This document shows, in pieces, positions 1 to 6,281 of a DNA stretch of 8,459 bases. The position numbers were made by a program, and so were the translations under genes. The notes under the pieces were generated by a model, which ran no database searches, was not told the DNA's origin, and worked only from the letters and a program-made list of their open reading frames with translations. Source of the DNA: Treponema sp. (lineage in GTDB: Bacteria; Spirochaetota; Spirochaetia; Treponematales; Breznakiellaceae); NCBI GenBank assembly GCA_031269405.1, contig JAISZE010000145.1, forward strand, positions 1 to 8,459, read 5' to 3'. Each line of letters starts with the position of its first letter. Within the stretch, counting starts at the first letter, position 1.

Positions 1-44
1 CGATATACAAAAACACAACCAAAAGAACTACGAGACTTTTTCAT
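1..44 (-). CDS. Start of an unidentified protein (partial, runs off left edge)
   Basis: Reading leftward from an ATG at 44, an open frame of 14 codons continues to the window edge (MKKSRSSFGCVFVY). It is preceded by a strong GGAGG at 57-61, 12 nt upstream, and by a near-consensus promoter at 106-134. The lysine-rich start followed by a hydrophobic stretch with a cysteine at residue 10 could be the beginning of a signal or lipoprotein leader, but 14 residues are too few to decide. No function can be assigned. The call as a gene rests on the aligned promoter, ribosome binding site and ATG. Confidence 0.5.
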   Translation of the reverse strand, partial: MKKSRSSFGCVFVY

Positions 45-56
45 TCAGAATGTTAT

Positions 57-61
57 CCTCC
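57..61 (-). promoter_or_regulatory. Ribosome binding site for the left-edge gene
   Basis: The minus strand reads AAGGAAGGAGGATAAC, containing a full GGAGG core 12 nt before the ATG at 44. The spacing is on the long side. A CTG lies closer, but its frame hits TAG within a few codons, so the ATG at 44 is the sensible start. Confidence 0.55.
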
Positions 62-105
62 TTCCTTTTGACGAATACTGATATGAAATCTATCAAGTTA
101 AAAAA

Positions 106-134
106 ATTTTATCATACAAATTTTCTTCTGTCAA
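106..134 (-). promoter_or_regulatory. Near-consensus sigma70 promoter with extended -10, leftward
   Basis: On the minus strand there is a perfect TTGACA (134-129), a 17-nt spacer (128-112) and TAAAAT (111-106, five of six matches). A TGA immediately before the -10 gives the extended TGn motif. The DNA upstream is rich in T and A tracts, like an UP element. The predicted start is near 99, leaving a leader of about 55 nt before the ATG at 44. It serves the gene leaving the window on the left. No convincing terminator separates it from the GH57 gene, so some read-through is possible. Confidence 0.75.
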
Positions 135-209
135 GTCCAAAAATCATTTTCTTTACAAAAAATATGAAAAAAAATTATACACCTATACAAATGAATAGTA
201 AAAACCGCC

Positions 210-2063
210 TCAGGAACTGACTTTGAGTGAAAAATCCCCGTCCCAAGATTTGCCGGGCTCAAGGGAGACCTGCAGGGACGGGAGAATAGTCGTGAACTGG
301 TATTCTGCCCCGCCCCCTTCGCCTGTCCGGACCGGCAGAATCCGTGCGTCGAAACGGCGGTTCGAGTCAAGGGAAAGGACCGCCTCGTTCTTCAGGTCCC
401 GGAATTCCAGGCCGGAAAGGTCCTTTACCGCCCCTGTGCCTGAAGCCAGGGCCTCTTTCACGCCGCCCTGGAGGGTAAGAATGCGTACAAAGGCCTCCCC
501 TTCTCCAGGGAAGGACAAATCGATTGAAGGTACGAGAAAAAACGATTCCGGCTTATCTCCTGAATTTTTCAGGCCGTACCGGACTGTAATGGTGTTTTTC
601 TTTATCCACCAGGTTTTTTCTATCTCTATAGAGCCGAAAGGCAGCCCCTCTTTGGGAGGAAGGCGGAAACGTACTTTCTTGTGAATCCGGTCTGTTTCCT
701 GGACCTCAAAAATCTCCTTTCCGCAAAACCTCAAAGCCCCGGAGTTTCCTGGAACACCAGCAGCCTCAGGGGCCAGGTAATCGGAGAACCCCTGGCGCCG
801 CAAAGGCGTCGAATTCCGGGGCACAAAAAGATCCAGGTAATTCCAGGCCCTGGGAAGGTAATCAAGCTCAAAAATCCCTGCCCCTTCGGCTTTGACATAG
901 CAGTTGAGCTTTTCTTCCTGAAAAAGAAACTCCCCTTCGCCGTCAAGATCAAAATCAAAAACCGAAAGCGAAGGGGAAAACCGGCCTTTTTCCCTGGTGA
1001 TTTTTTCAGCTTCCAAAAGGGCCCGGTACGCCGTCTTGCGTACCAGGGAACGGCTGAGGCAAGGGGGGTTCCCGGTACTAAAAAGGCCGCAGTCCTGGGC
1101 TTTCCAGAGCTCCTCCAGAGCCGTGCGCTTCCTGGATTTGTCGCCCCTAAGCTGGTTGATAAGGGTACGGGTATACATCATCTTGGCGTAGATGCCGTTA
1201 GCCTCCGGGCAGTCTACCAGGAACTGGCGCGGCCGGACAGGGCCCCCTTTTTCCCCGCTTCCAGGGATTCCGCAGAAATAATGCTTTTCAAGCCCCCTGA
1301 GGTTTTTGAATATCCTGCCCGGAAGGGTAAACTCAAACCTAGAATCAGCGTTGGACAGTTCCTCAAAAAAACTCTGGAATTCCAGTTCAACGTTTTCTTT
1401 AGCCCCCTGGGCAGGGAAAACCGTAACCAAATGCTCCCGCCCGCCGCCCAGGAGTTCCTTAAGCCTTTCCAGACCAGCGAAAGGCCGGTTTAGGGAAAAT
1501 TCCCTGCCCAGAGCGGAGGCTACAGGGAAAACCGTAAGGAGCTTCCCCTGATCCTCAGTGATACAAGGGGCGAAGGTGTTCCCGGCGACTGGGTTTGCCC
1601 CTGAGGCGGCAAAATAGGCGTCTTCCAAGAACGTATAACTCATGCCGCAGGCGTTGAGAGGGCTCACCAGGTTCTGCTCCCAGGCCAGCGCGGGAATCCA
1701 GCAACCCTGGGGCCTCTTGCCGAACTGCCGGCGCAGGTAGGTTGTGAGCATTTCAATTTGCCCGAGCTTGTCGGCCAGGGGCAGGAGGGGCATCATGGGC
1801 TCGTAAAAGCCGCCGCCCAGGAGTTCCGCCTGTTTCCGGGACAAAAGATCCTCTAAAAGCATAAAAAGCTCCGGGTGCCGCCGTTCTATCCAGTGCAGAA
1901 GCACCCCGGAATAATGAAAGGCCATACATATCCTGGGAAATTTATACAATGTAGAGATAAGAGGTTTTACTTCCCTGCTATAAAGGGTTTCAAATTCATC
2001 TTCCCCTGATCCGGAAGGAAGATGGTTATAAGAACCCAAAATAATACTTATTTTAGAATTCAT
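210..2063 (-). CDS. GH57 4-alpha-glucanotransferase-like protein, predicted catalytically inactive
   Basis: This 617-residue cytoplasmic protein aligns along its length with GH57 4-alpha-glucanotransferases such as the Thermococcus litoralis enzyme (about 659 aa). Recognisable in order are YNHLPSG (residues 12-18, for HNHQP), FHYSGVLLHWIE (49-60), GGGFYEP (83-89), QIEML (102-106), GCWIPALAWEQNL (120-132), TVFP twice (177-180 and 214-217), and the beta-rich C-terminal domain starting at SVFDFDLDG (367-375) with GIFEL (396-400). The family nucleophile Glu in TERVW is A125 here. The acid/base Asp in VFHDDGEK is replaced by P217-A218-Q219. The first His of the HxHQP-type motif is Tyr. Real GH57 activity is therefore unlikely, and a glucan-binding or regulatory role is an inference. 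ATG 2063 is preferred because AGGCGG lies just upstream. An in-frame ATG at 2084 lacks a binding site and falls at the predicted transcription start. The gene is probably monocistronic. Confidence 0.85.
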   Translation of the reverse strand: MNSKISIILGSYNHLPSGSGEDEFETLYSREVKPLISTLYKFPRICMAFHYSGVLLHWIERRHPELFMLLEDLLSRKQAELLGGGFYEPMMPLLPLADKLGQIEMLTTYLRRQFGKRPQGCWIPALAWEQNLVSPLNACGMSYTFLEDAYFAASGANPVAGNTFAPCITEDQGKLLTVFPVASALGREFSLNRPFAGLERLKELLGGGREHLVTVFPAQGAKENVELEFQSFFEELSNADSRFEFTLPGRIFKNLRGLEKHYFCGIPGSGEKGGPVRPRQFLVDCPEANGIYAKMMYTRTLINQLRGDKSRKRTALEELWKAQDCGLFSTGNPPCLSRSLVRKTAYRALLEAEKITREKGRFSPSLSVFDFDLDGEGEFLFQEEKLNCYVKAEGAGIFELDYLPRAWNYLDLFVPRNSTPLRRQGFSDYLAPEAAGVPGNSGALRFCGKEIFEVQETDRIHKKVRFRLPPKEGLPFGSIEIEKTWWIKKNTITVRYGLKNSGDKPESFFLVPSIDLSFPGEGEAFVRILTLQGGVKEALASGTGAVKDLSGLEFRDLKNEAVLSLDSNRRFDARILPVRTGEGGGAEYQFTTILPSLQVSLEPGKSWDGDFSLKVSS

Positions 2064-2087
2064 CACCCGCCTAATTTCTATCATATC

Positions 2088-2116
2088 ATTTTAATCTATA
2101 TTTTTCTTTCTGAAAA
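2088..2116 (-). promoter_or_regulatory. Probable promoter of the GH57-like gene
   Basis: The minus strand shows TTTTCA (2116-2111, four of six -35 matches), a 17-nt spacer and TAAAAT (2093-2088, five of six). The predicted start is near 2081, giving a leader of about 18 nt that carries the AGGCGG binding site before ATG 2063. This is the main reason to separate the GH57 gene from the upstream rnf-like unit and to reject ATG 2084. Confidence 0.5.
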
Positions 2117-2120
2117 GCGT

Positions 2121-2149
2121 TAAAAAGCCAAAGTCCGCCTAAAGCGGGA
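2121..2149 (-). terminator. Weak hairpin with T-run after rnfA-like gene
   Basis: The minus strand reads TCCCGC-TTTAG-GCGGA, a stem of about five pairs with one bulged C that covers the rnfA stop codon. A T5 run follows about 7 nt later (2126-2122). The stem is short and set back from the T-run, so termination would be partial at best. Confidence 0.3.
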
Positions 2150-2744
2150 AATTTTTACCTAGGTTTTCAAGAATCCTGAAGCAGATCCAGGCGGCGGCGG
2201 CGAAGATCATTGAAAGCAGGCCCGTAGAGATAAGGACCAGCGGGCCGCCCCGGAGATAGCGGGGAACCCATTCCAGACCGGATCTCCTGCGTATCTCCCC
2301 AAGGATCAGCAGCGCCAGGAAGCAGCCAAGGGCAAAGAAAAAAGCAAAGACAGCGGCGTCTAATACGGTCAAAGCCAGGTGGATGGTCATAATAAGGGAA
2401 ACCGGAACCAGGCCGTCGTATGCGGTAAGAGCGGAAAAGGCCCGGGCCCCTTCCTGTCTGGGGAAGAGCTTCTTCCAGAGAGATTCAAAGCCCAGGCAAA
2501 CCAAGGCTGAAAGGGGGAACAAAAGAAAATACTCCAGAGCCCCTCCTGAAAAGGGCTTGAGAATGTAATCATAAGCCGCCCAGAGGACGAATACGGAAAC
2601 AAAAAGGTTCGCTGTCTGGAAAACCGGAAAGGGATTTCCCCTGCTGTCCCTGGCAAAGAGCAAAACCCCTCGCGCTCCAAGGGCAAACTGGAGTATCAGA
2701 TTCAGGGAAAGACCGGCGAAAACCGCCAAAGCCGCAAAGGTCAT
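2139..2744 (-). CDS. rnfA: RnfA-like membrane subunit, lacking the Fe-S cysteines
   Basis: The protein has 201 residues and about six membrane segments, the size and shape of RnfA/NqrE. The C-terminal part is clearest: WVPRYLRGGPLVLISTGLLS (159-178) matches the family pattern of a VPxxxRG box followed by an ALITAGLMSL-type helix. In RnfA, two Cys (in LGxCP and in TTNC) bind the intramembrane 2Fe-2S cluster with the partner RnfE. Here the first region reads QFALGARG (19-26) with no Cys, and the second reads VPVSLIMTIH (113-122), again with no Cys. C83, C141 and C188 lie elsewhere. The ATG overlaps the rnfE stop by 4 nt (ATGA) and follows GGAGG with 7-nt spacing. It is the last gene of the operon, and rnfB does not follow. 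The alternative name NqrE-like is less likely given the order C-D-G-E-A. Confidence 0.75.
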   Translation of the reverse strand: MTFAALAVFAGLSLNLILQFALGARGVLLFARDSRGNPFPVFQTANLFVSVFVLWAAYDYILKPFSGGALEYFLLFPLSALVCLGFESLWKKLFPRQEGARAFSALTAYDGLVPVSLIMTIHLALTVLDAAVFAFFFALGCFLALLILGEIRRRSGLEWVPRYLRGGPLVLISTGLLSMIFAAAAWICFRILENLGKNFPL

Positions 2745-3379
2745 AGATCATCCTCCGTTCCGGTATACTGGCTTTTAAAATAGCGGAAAACCGCCAGGAG
2801 ATAACCCAGAAGCAAAAGCCCGCCTGAGGAAACCGAAAAGATACGGACAGGAAAAAACCCGCCAGGGTCTTCTGAACTGAAAAGCTCGAAAATCCCCCCT
2901 GGGCCGCCGGGAAGGGAGAGCGAACCCAGCCCCAAGGGTTCGCGTATCAGGGAAAGGGCAATGATAAGGAGGCCCAGGCAGAGGGCTTCCAGGAAAACCC
3001 TGGGCAGCGACTCGCCGGGATCCAGATTCTCAAGCTGCTCCAGGGCGCCTGAACCTATGTAGCAAGGCGGGACCAGGATCAGGAAAAACCAGGTTGTCTG
3101 GACCAAAAGGGGGTTGAGAAAACCTCCGAGAAGGAGATATACGCTGCAAATAAGGCTTGACAGGAAAAGGCGGATAACCGGCTTCCCTTTGACAGGCATA
3201 AAATCCCTGGCTGCGAAGTACGCCAAAGCAGTAAGGCTGAAAACCCAGATGAGGCCCAATGTGCAGAAAAGGGCGAAGGCCAACCGCTGGGAAGCCATAA
3301 TCAAAAGCGCCCCGCCGGCCATAGTTGACAGCGGCGCGTGAGGCCCCCAGAAGACGTGGGATTGAAGGCGCTGGTTCAC
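2741..3379 (-). CDS. rnfE: RnfE-like membrane subunit
   Basis: This 212-residue, six-helix protein belongs to the RnfA/RnfE/NqrD/NqrE family. SLIREPLGLGSL (143-154) corresponds to the family's AIREILGxG signature. VPPCYIG (103-109) corresponds to VNCIILG, so one Fe-S ligand, C106, is kept. The first ligand region, normally LGLCP, reads WGPHAPL (11-17), with His14 where Cys is expected. The start is GTG at 3379, overlapping the rnfG stop by 4 nt and preceded by GGGGG with a 6-nt gap. The family's role is to form, with RnfA, the membrane pair that carries electrons across the inner membrane. With only one of the four expected Cys in the pair, that role is doubtful here. Position between rnfG and rnfA supports the E assignment. 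Confidence 0.75.
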   Translation of the reverse strand: MNQRLQSHVFWGPHAPLSTMAGGALLIMASQRLAFALFCTLGLIWVFSLTALAYFAARDFMPVKGKPVIRLFLSSLICSVYLLLGGFLNPLLVQTTWFFLILVPPCYIGSGALEQLENLDPGESLPRVFLEALCLGLLIIALSLIREPLGLGSLSLPGGPGGIFELFSSEDPGGFFPVRIFSVSSGGLLLLGYLLAVFRYFKSQYTGTEDDL

Positions 3380-3846
3380 GGTTTACCCCCTTCACCGCCG
3401 CTTCCTTCGATGCGGCGTATGTAGATCCCCAGGGCCCCAGAGGAGACACGGTCCAGGAGTTTTGCCGAATGGCTGTTCAGGGGAACAATCCGTTCCACCA
3501 GCCCTTCAGGGCTTACCACAGCGAGACAGGGCAGGAAAGAGCCGTTGGCGATAATAGTAAAGACCAGCCCCTTCTGCCCTTCTGCGTCCTCCAGGGTAAA
3601 CCATGTTCCCATACGGGTAGTTTCCGGCGGAAGGTCCCGGAAAGCAAGGGGTTTTCCCAGACTTAACGGCTGCCCTTCCCAGGCGATCCGGGCCAGGACC
3701 CTGTTCACAGACCGCATCAGAAAATTCGCCCGTATCTGCTGGGTCAATGACCAGCAGAGGACGCCAGTAAGGACGAGCCCGGCTATCCAGCCCAAGAACA
3801 GGGCGCTGTCTTTGACTCTTGGCATAAACGGACTGCCGCCCTTCAT
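3376..3846 (-). CDS. rnfG: Shortened RnfG-like protein without the flavinylation motif
   Basis: This 156-residue protein has one N-terminal membrane helix (about 15-33) and an extracytoplasmic domain, as in RnfG, but it is shorter than the usual 180-210 residues. RnfG normally carries FMN bound covalently to the Thr of an SGAT motif in an FMN_bind domain. The corresponding stretch seems to be DRVSSGALGIY (132-142), with Leu139 in place of that Thr. The HxETPG-type motif is also absent; the region reads LNSHSAKLL (123-131). The assignment therefore leans on position between rnfD and rnfE, topology and weak similarity. ATG 3846 overlaps the rnfD stop (ATGA) and has AGGAGG about 6 nt upstream, which favours it over Met8 (MPRVKDS). 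It could equally be described as a membrane-anchored protein that replaced RnfG. Confidence 0.6.
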   Translation of the reverse strand: MKGGSPFMPRVKDSALFLGWIAGLVLTGVLCWSLTQQIRANFLMRSVNRVLARIAWEGQPLSLGKPLAFRDLPPETTRMGTWFTLEDAEGQKGLVFTIIANGSFLPCLAVVSPEGLVERIVPLNSHSAKLLDRVSSGALGIYIRRIEGSGGEGGKP

Positions 3847-4961
3847 GACGCCCTCCTGGCAGGGTCCCGTTTCGCCCGTGGTTCCCGTTTTTCATAAAAA
3901 AAGCGCGTTTCCAGAACCCTCACTGCAGGGAGCAGGGCGTTTACCAGAATTACCGAAAACAGGGCCCCGTAAGGTTCGGCGCCGTAATAACGGAAAAGCC
4001 AGGCTAGAACGGCCCCTGTAGCAGAAGCGGCCAGTATGCCCCAGTTGGATTTGGCTCCTGTAGCGGGATCCGCAGCCAGAATAAAGGCTGCCGCCAATAC
4101 GCCTCCGGAACAGAAGGAAAAGAGCACATCCCCGTTCCACCATCCCCCCCCGTAAGGGAGGGCCCCTGCGAGGCGGACCAGAAAACCGTAGGCCCCAAGC
4201 CAGATCGCGGGTATCCAGGAACGGTTCGCCTGGGACGCTGTGATGATAATGGTTCCCGCAAGCAGGGCCAGGATACCGCGGTCGGCTATGATCCCCTGAT
4301 GGACAGCGGCGAAAAGATCGATATATCCCCCAGGGAGTTCAGCGCCTGTGACGGCGAAAACCGTATCGTTCAAAAAAGACCTGATCAGCGAGTCTGTACT
4401 GCTGGTTTGGGAAAAAAGGCCCGCTGAATCTATCTTGAGGATCCCCATAGGGGAACTCTGGGGATTGGCCCCTCTGGAGAAGCTTTCAGCGACGAGGGAC
4501 AAAGGCGACCCTTCCAAAGCCCGGTTAAAAACCCCGGGCCATGCGGTACGTATAAAAAGCCAGCCTCCAGCGGCGGGGTTGAGCCAGTTAGAACCAAGGC
4601 CCCCAAAACTGTGTTTTATCACAGCCATGGCGAAGGCAGCGCCTAAAGCCGCGTAAACCGGGGGTATTCTGTCAGGCAGGAGCAGCGTGAGGATAAGGGC
4701 AGAGGCTACCGCGCTGCCGTCCCTGAGCTGAGCCGCCCTTCCTGAAGGGTACAAGATGAGCAGTTCCACCAGAACCGCCGCAGCTACAGCGGCCAGAGCG
4801 ATAAAAAAAGATGAAAAGGAATCAGTAAGGCTGGACTGGATAACCACCATAAAAGCGCAGAGGCTTACCAGCCACATGCGTCCCACTGTCGGGCGGGCCA
4901 GGTTCACCTGGGGCTTCTGGGACTGCAATTTTTCAAACAGGGCCTTGGAATTTTCAGCCAT
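3843..4961 (-). CDS. rnfD: RnfD-like membrane subunit
   Basis: The protein has 372 residues and multiple membrane helices, and belongs to the NqrB/RnfD family. Family marks are DGSAVASALILTLLLP (81-96), KHSFGGLGSNWLNPA (116-130) and AADPATGAK (296-304). In RnfD an ApbE-type transferase attaches FMN to the Thr of an S/T-G/A-A-T motif. The equivalent stretch is probably SQTSSTDSL (184-192), where T189 could be the acceptor although Ala is replaced by Ser and the leading Asp is missing. ATG 4961 is chosen because it overlaps the rnfC stop (TGATG) and follows AAGGGGG with a 5-nt gap. A 30-codon upstream extension would lie wholly inside rnfC. The coding strand has a G8 run at codons 271-273. Confidence 0.85.
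   Translation of the reverse strand: MAENSKALFEKLQSQKPQVNLARPTVGRMWLVSLCAFMVVIQSSLTDSFSSFFIALAAVAAAVLVELLILYPSGRAAQLRDGSAVASALILTLLLPDRIPPVYAALGAAFAMAVIKHSFGGLGSNWLNPAAGGWLFIRTAWPGVFNRALEGSPLSLVAESFSRGANPQSSPMGILKIDSAGLFSQTSSTDSLIRSFLNDTVFAVTGAELPGGYIDLFAAVHQGIIADRGILALLAGTIIITASQANRSWIPAIWLGAYGFLVRLAGALPYGGGWWNGDVLFSFCSGGVLAAAFILAADPATGAKSNWGILAASATGAVLAWLFRYYGAEPYGALFSVILVNALLPAVRVLETRFFYEKREPRAKRDPARRAS
4144..4151 (-). repeat. G8 homopolymer inside rnfD
   Basis: The coding strand has eight consecutive G across codons G271-G272-G273 of the RnfD-like protein. A change of one base would frameshift the last quarter of the protein. Poly-G tracts are known phase-variation sites in Treponema pallidum, usually at or above this length. 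Whether this tract varies cannot be seen from one sequence. Confidence 0.8.
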
Positions 4962-6271
4962 CAGTTCCCCCTTAGGGCAGAAGCGCAGATCGCCGAACTG
5001 AGGGGCAGACGTGAAGGGCAGACGACCTCGCAGCAGCCGCAGCCGTGGCACTCAGCCGCCCTGGATGCCAGGACTTCCCTGGGCATGCCGTTTACCCTGG
5101 TCCGCTTATACAGTTCTTCCGGGTCCAGCCCTACAGGACAGACGTTCCGGCATTCGCCACAGCTTATACAGCAGTCCGGGACATTCCCTGCCTTCTGGGC
5201 TTCCAGGAGGGCAAAGACCGCATAGGTGGACTTTACCACAGGTTCGTCCAGATCCATCACCCCCCTGCCCAGAAGGGGGCTGCCTGACGCGATACGCCTG
5301 GGCGTTCCGGTAAAGCCGCCGCACTGTTCAAAGACCTCCCTGATGCGGGTCCCTATACGCACTTTCATAACCTGCGGGTGCTTTACCGCCGAGCCGCCTA
5401 TGGCAACATAGCGATCCAGGACGGGCTTTTTCAGCTTTACCGCGTCATGAATCGCCGCCAGAGTAGCGGGCCCCAATACAACCAGGGACCCCAAATCAAA
5501 GCCCTCATGCCTGCAGAAATTCCGCAGCACCAGTTCCAGTTCCCGCTGGTTCCGCTGGGGATACCGCGAGCCGACCAGGGCCAGGTAAGAAGGAGGCTCC
5601 CAGTTCCCCGCCTCTGCCAGGAAGCGGCTGCCCAGATCCCTCTCCCTCTGGGACACAGCGAAGATGATCCTTGCGGCCCTGACAGTACGTGCAGTGATCC
5701 TGCTTCCCTCGATTACCGCTTTCAGCTGTTCCTGACAAAGAACATAATCCGCAGCCAGCCAGGGATCGTCAAAAACGCAGCGCACCACCAGGGTTACAGG
5801 CTCAGGGGCGTTTCTGAGTGAAGCGATACTGTCGGAAACAGGCTTTCCCAGACCGTCCATCTCCACTACCCCGTATTCCGCGATAAACCGCTGGAGATCG
5901 TACGGGAGCATACTCTCCCAGGGGAAAACCTCTTCGCGTTTACCCAGTTTTTCAAAGTTCCCTTCCATGCGGATCACCAGGGCGTCATTGGTCTTGCCGT
6001 CCGCCATTTTCCAGGAAACCATGCGAATCACCCTGCCGGGAACCGTTGCATGGACATTGGCTGACCCCATCCCCTGCCCCCTGCCGATGAGCATGCCTTC
6101 CTTGACCATGTCGCCGATGGAAACAATGGGGTACGCCCTGCCTCCCGGATGCTGGACCAGGGGTATCACCGAAAGGGCGGGCAAAAAAGCGGTAACCGAA
6201 GAATCCCTGGACGGAACTGCAGGGTCCGCGAAAGCTATCCCCCCGCGGGGAAAGGAGTATACCCGCGTCAT
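4961..6271 (-). CDS. rnfC: RnfC-like protein with two 4Fe-4S motifs but degenerate flavin/NADH site
   Basis: This 436-residue peripheral subunit has an N-terminal FPRGGI (7-12, for FKGGI) and a biotinyl-like segment with HATVPGRV (74-81). The SLBB-type region IGTRIREVFEQCGGF (306-320) is followed by ASGSPLLGR (328-336). Two full ferredoxin motifs are present: C368-C371-C374-C378P and C408-C411-C414-C418P. In canonical RnfC the central domain binds FMN and NADH. Its marks are changed: GLGGAGFPT reads EMDGLGKPVS (137-146), the NxxECEP box reads RCVFDDP (164-170), and YPQGGE reads YPQRNQ (237-242). ATG 6271 is preceded by AAGG with a 7-nt gap and lies 10 nt after the upstream gene. The fold assignment is firm. 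NADH oxidation is doubtful, so the electron donor is unknown. Confidence 0.88.
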   Translation of the reverse strand: MTRVYSFPRGGIAFADPAVPSRDSSVTAFLPALSVIPLVQHPGGRAYPIVSIGDMVKEGMLIGRGQGMGSANVHATVPGRVIRMVSWKMADGKTNDALVIRMEGNFEKLGKREEVFPWESMLPYDLQRFIAEYGVVEMDGLGKPVSDSIASLRNAPEPVTLVVRCVFDDPWLAADYVLCQEQLKAVIEGSRITARTVRAARIIFAVSQRERDLGSRFLAEAGNWEPPSYLALVGSRYPQRNQRELELVLRNFCRHEGFDLGSLVVLGPATLAAIHDAVKLKKPVLDRYVAIGGSAVKHPQVMKVRIGTRIREVFEQCGGFTGTPRRIASGSPLLGRGVMDLDEPVVKSTYAVFALLEAQKAGNVPDCCISCGECRNVCPVGLDPEELYKRTRVNGMPREVLASRAAECHGCGCCEVVCPSRLPLSSAICASALRGN

Positions 6272-6281
6272 CCCTTAGCCT

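Noticed and set aside
172..205. Possible terminator after the GH57-like gene
   Set aside because: The T8 run is there, but the only hairpins nearby have stems of about four pairs, too weak to call.
223..684. Plus-strand open frame of 153 codons
   Set aside because: Antisense to the C-terminal domain of the GH57-like protein, with Arg/Ser-rich shadow composition.
681..1493. Plus-strand open frame of 270 codons opposite the GH57-like gene
   Set aside because: It lies antisense inside a well-supported gene, has a basic, low-complexity composition typical of shadow frames, and has no binding site.
2064..2084. Longer start for the GH57-like protein at ATG 2084 (or GTG 2066)
   Set aside because: No binding site upstream, and ATG 2084 would fall at the predicted transcription start. 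AGGCGG fits ATG 2063.
3545..4021. Plus-strand open frame of 158 codons
   Set aside because: Antisense to the rnfG/rnfD junction, where both real genes are translationally coupled.
4962..5051. 30-codon N-terminal extension of RnfD
   Set aside because: It lies wholly inside rnfC and lacks family similarity. ATG 4961 has AAGGGGG and the usual TGATG coupling.
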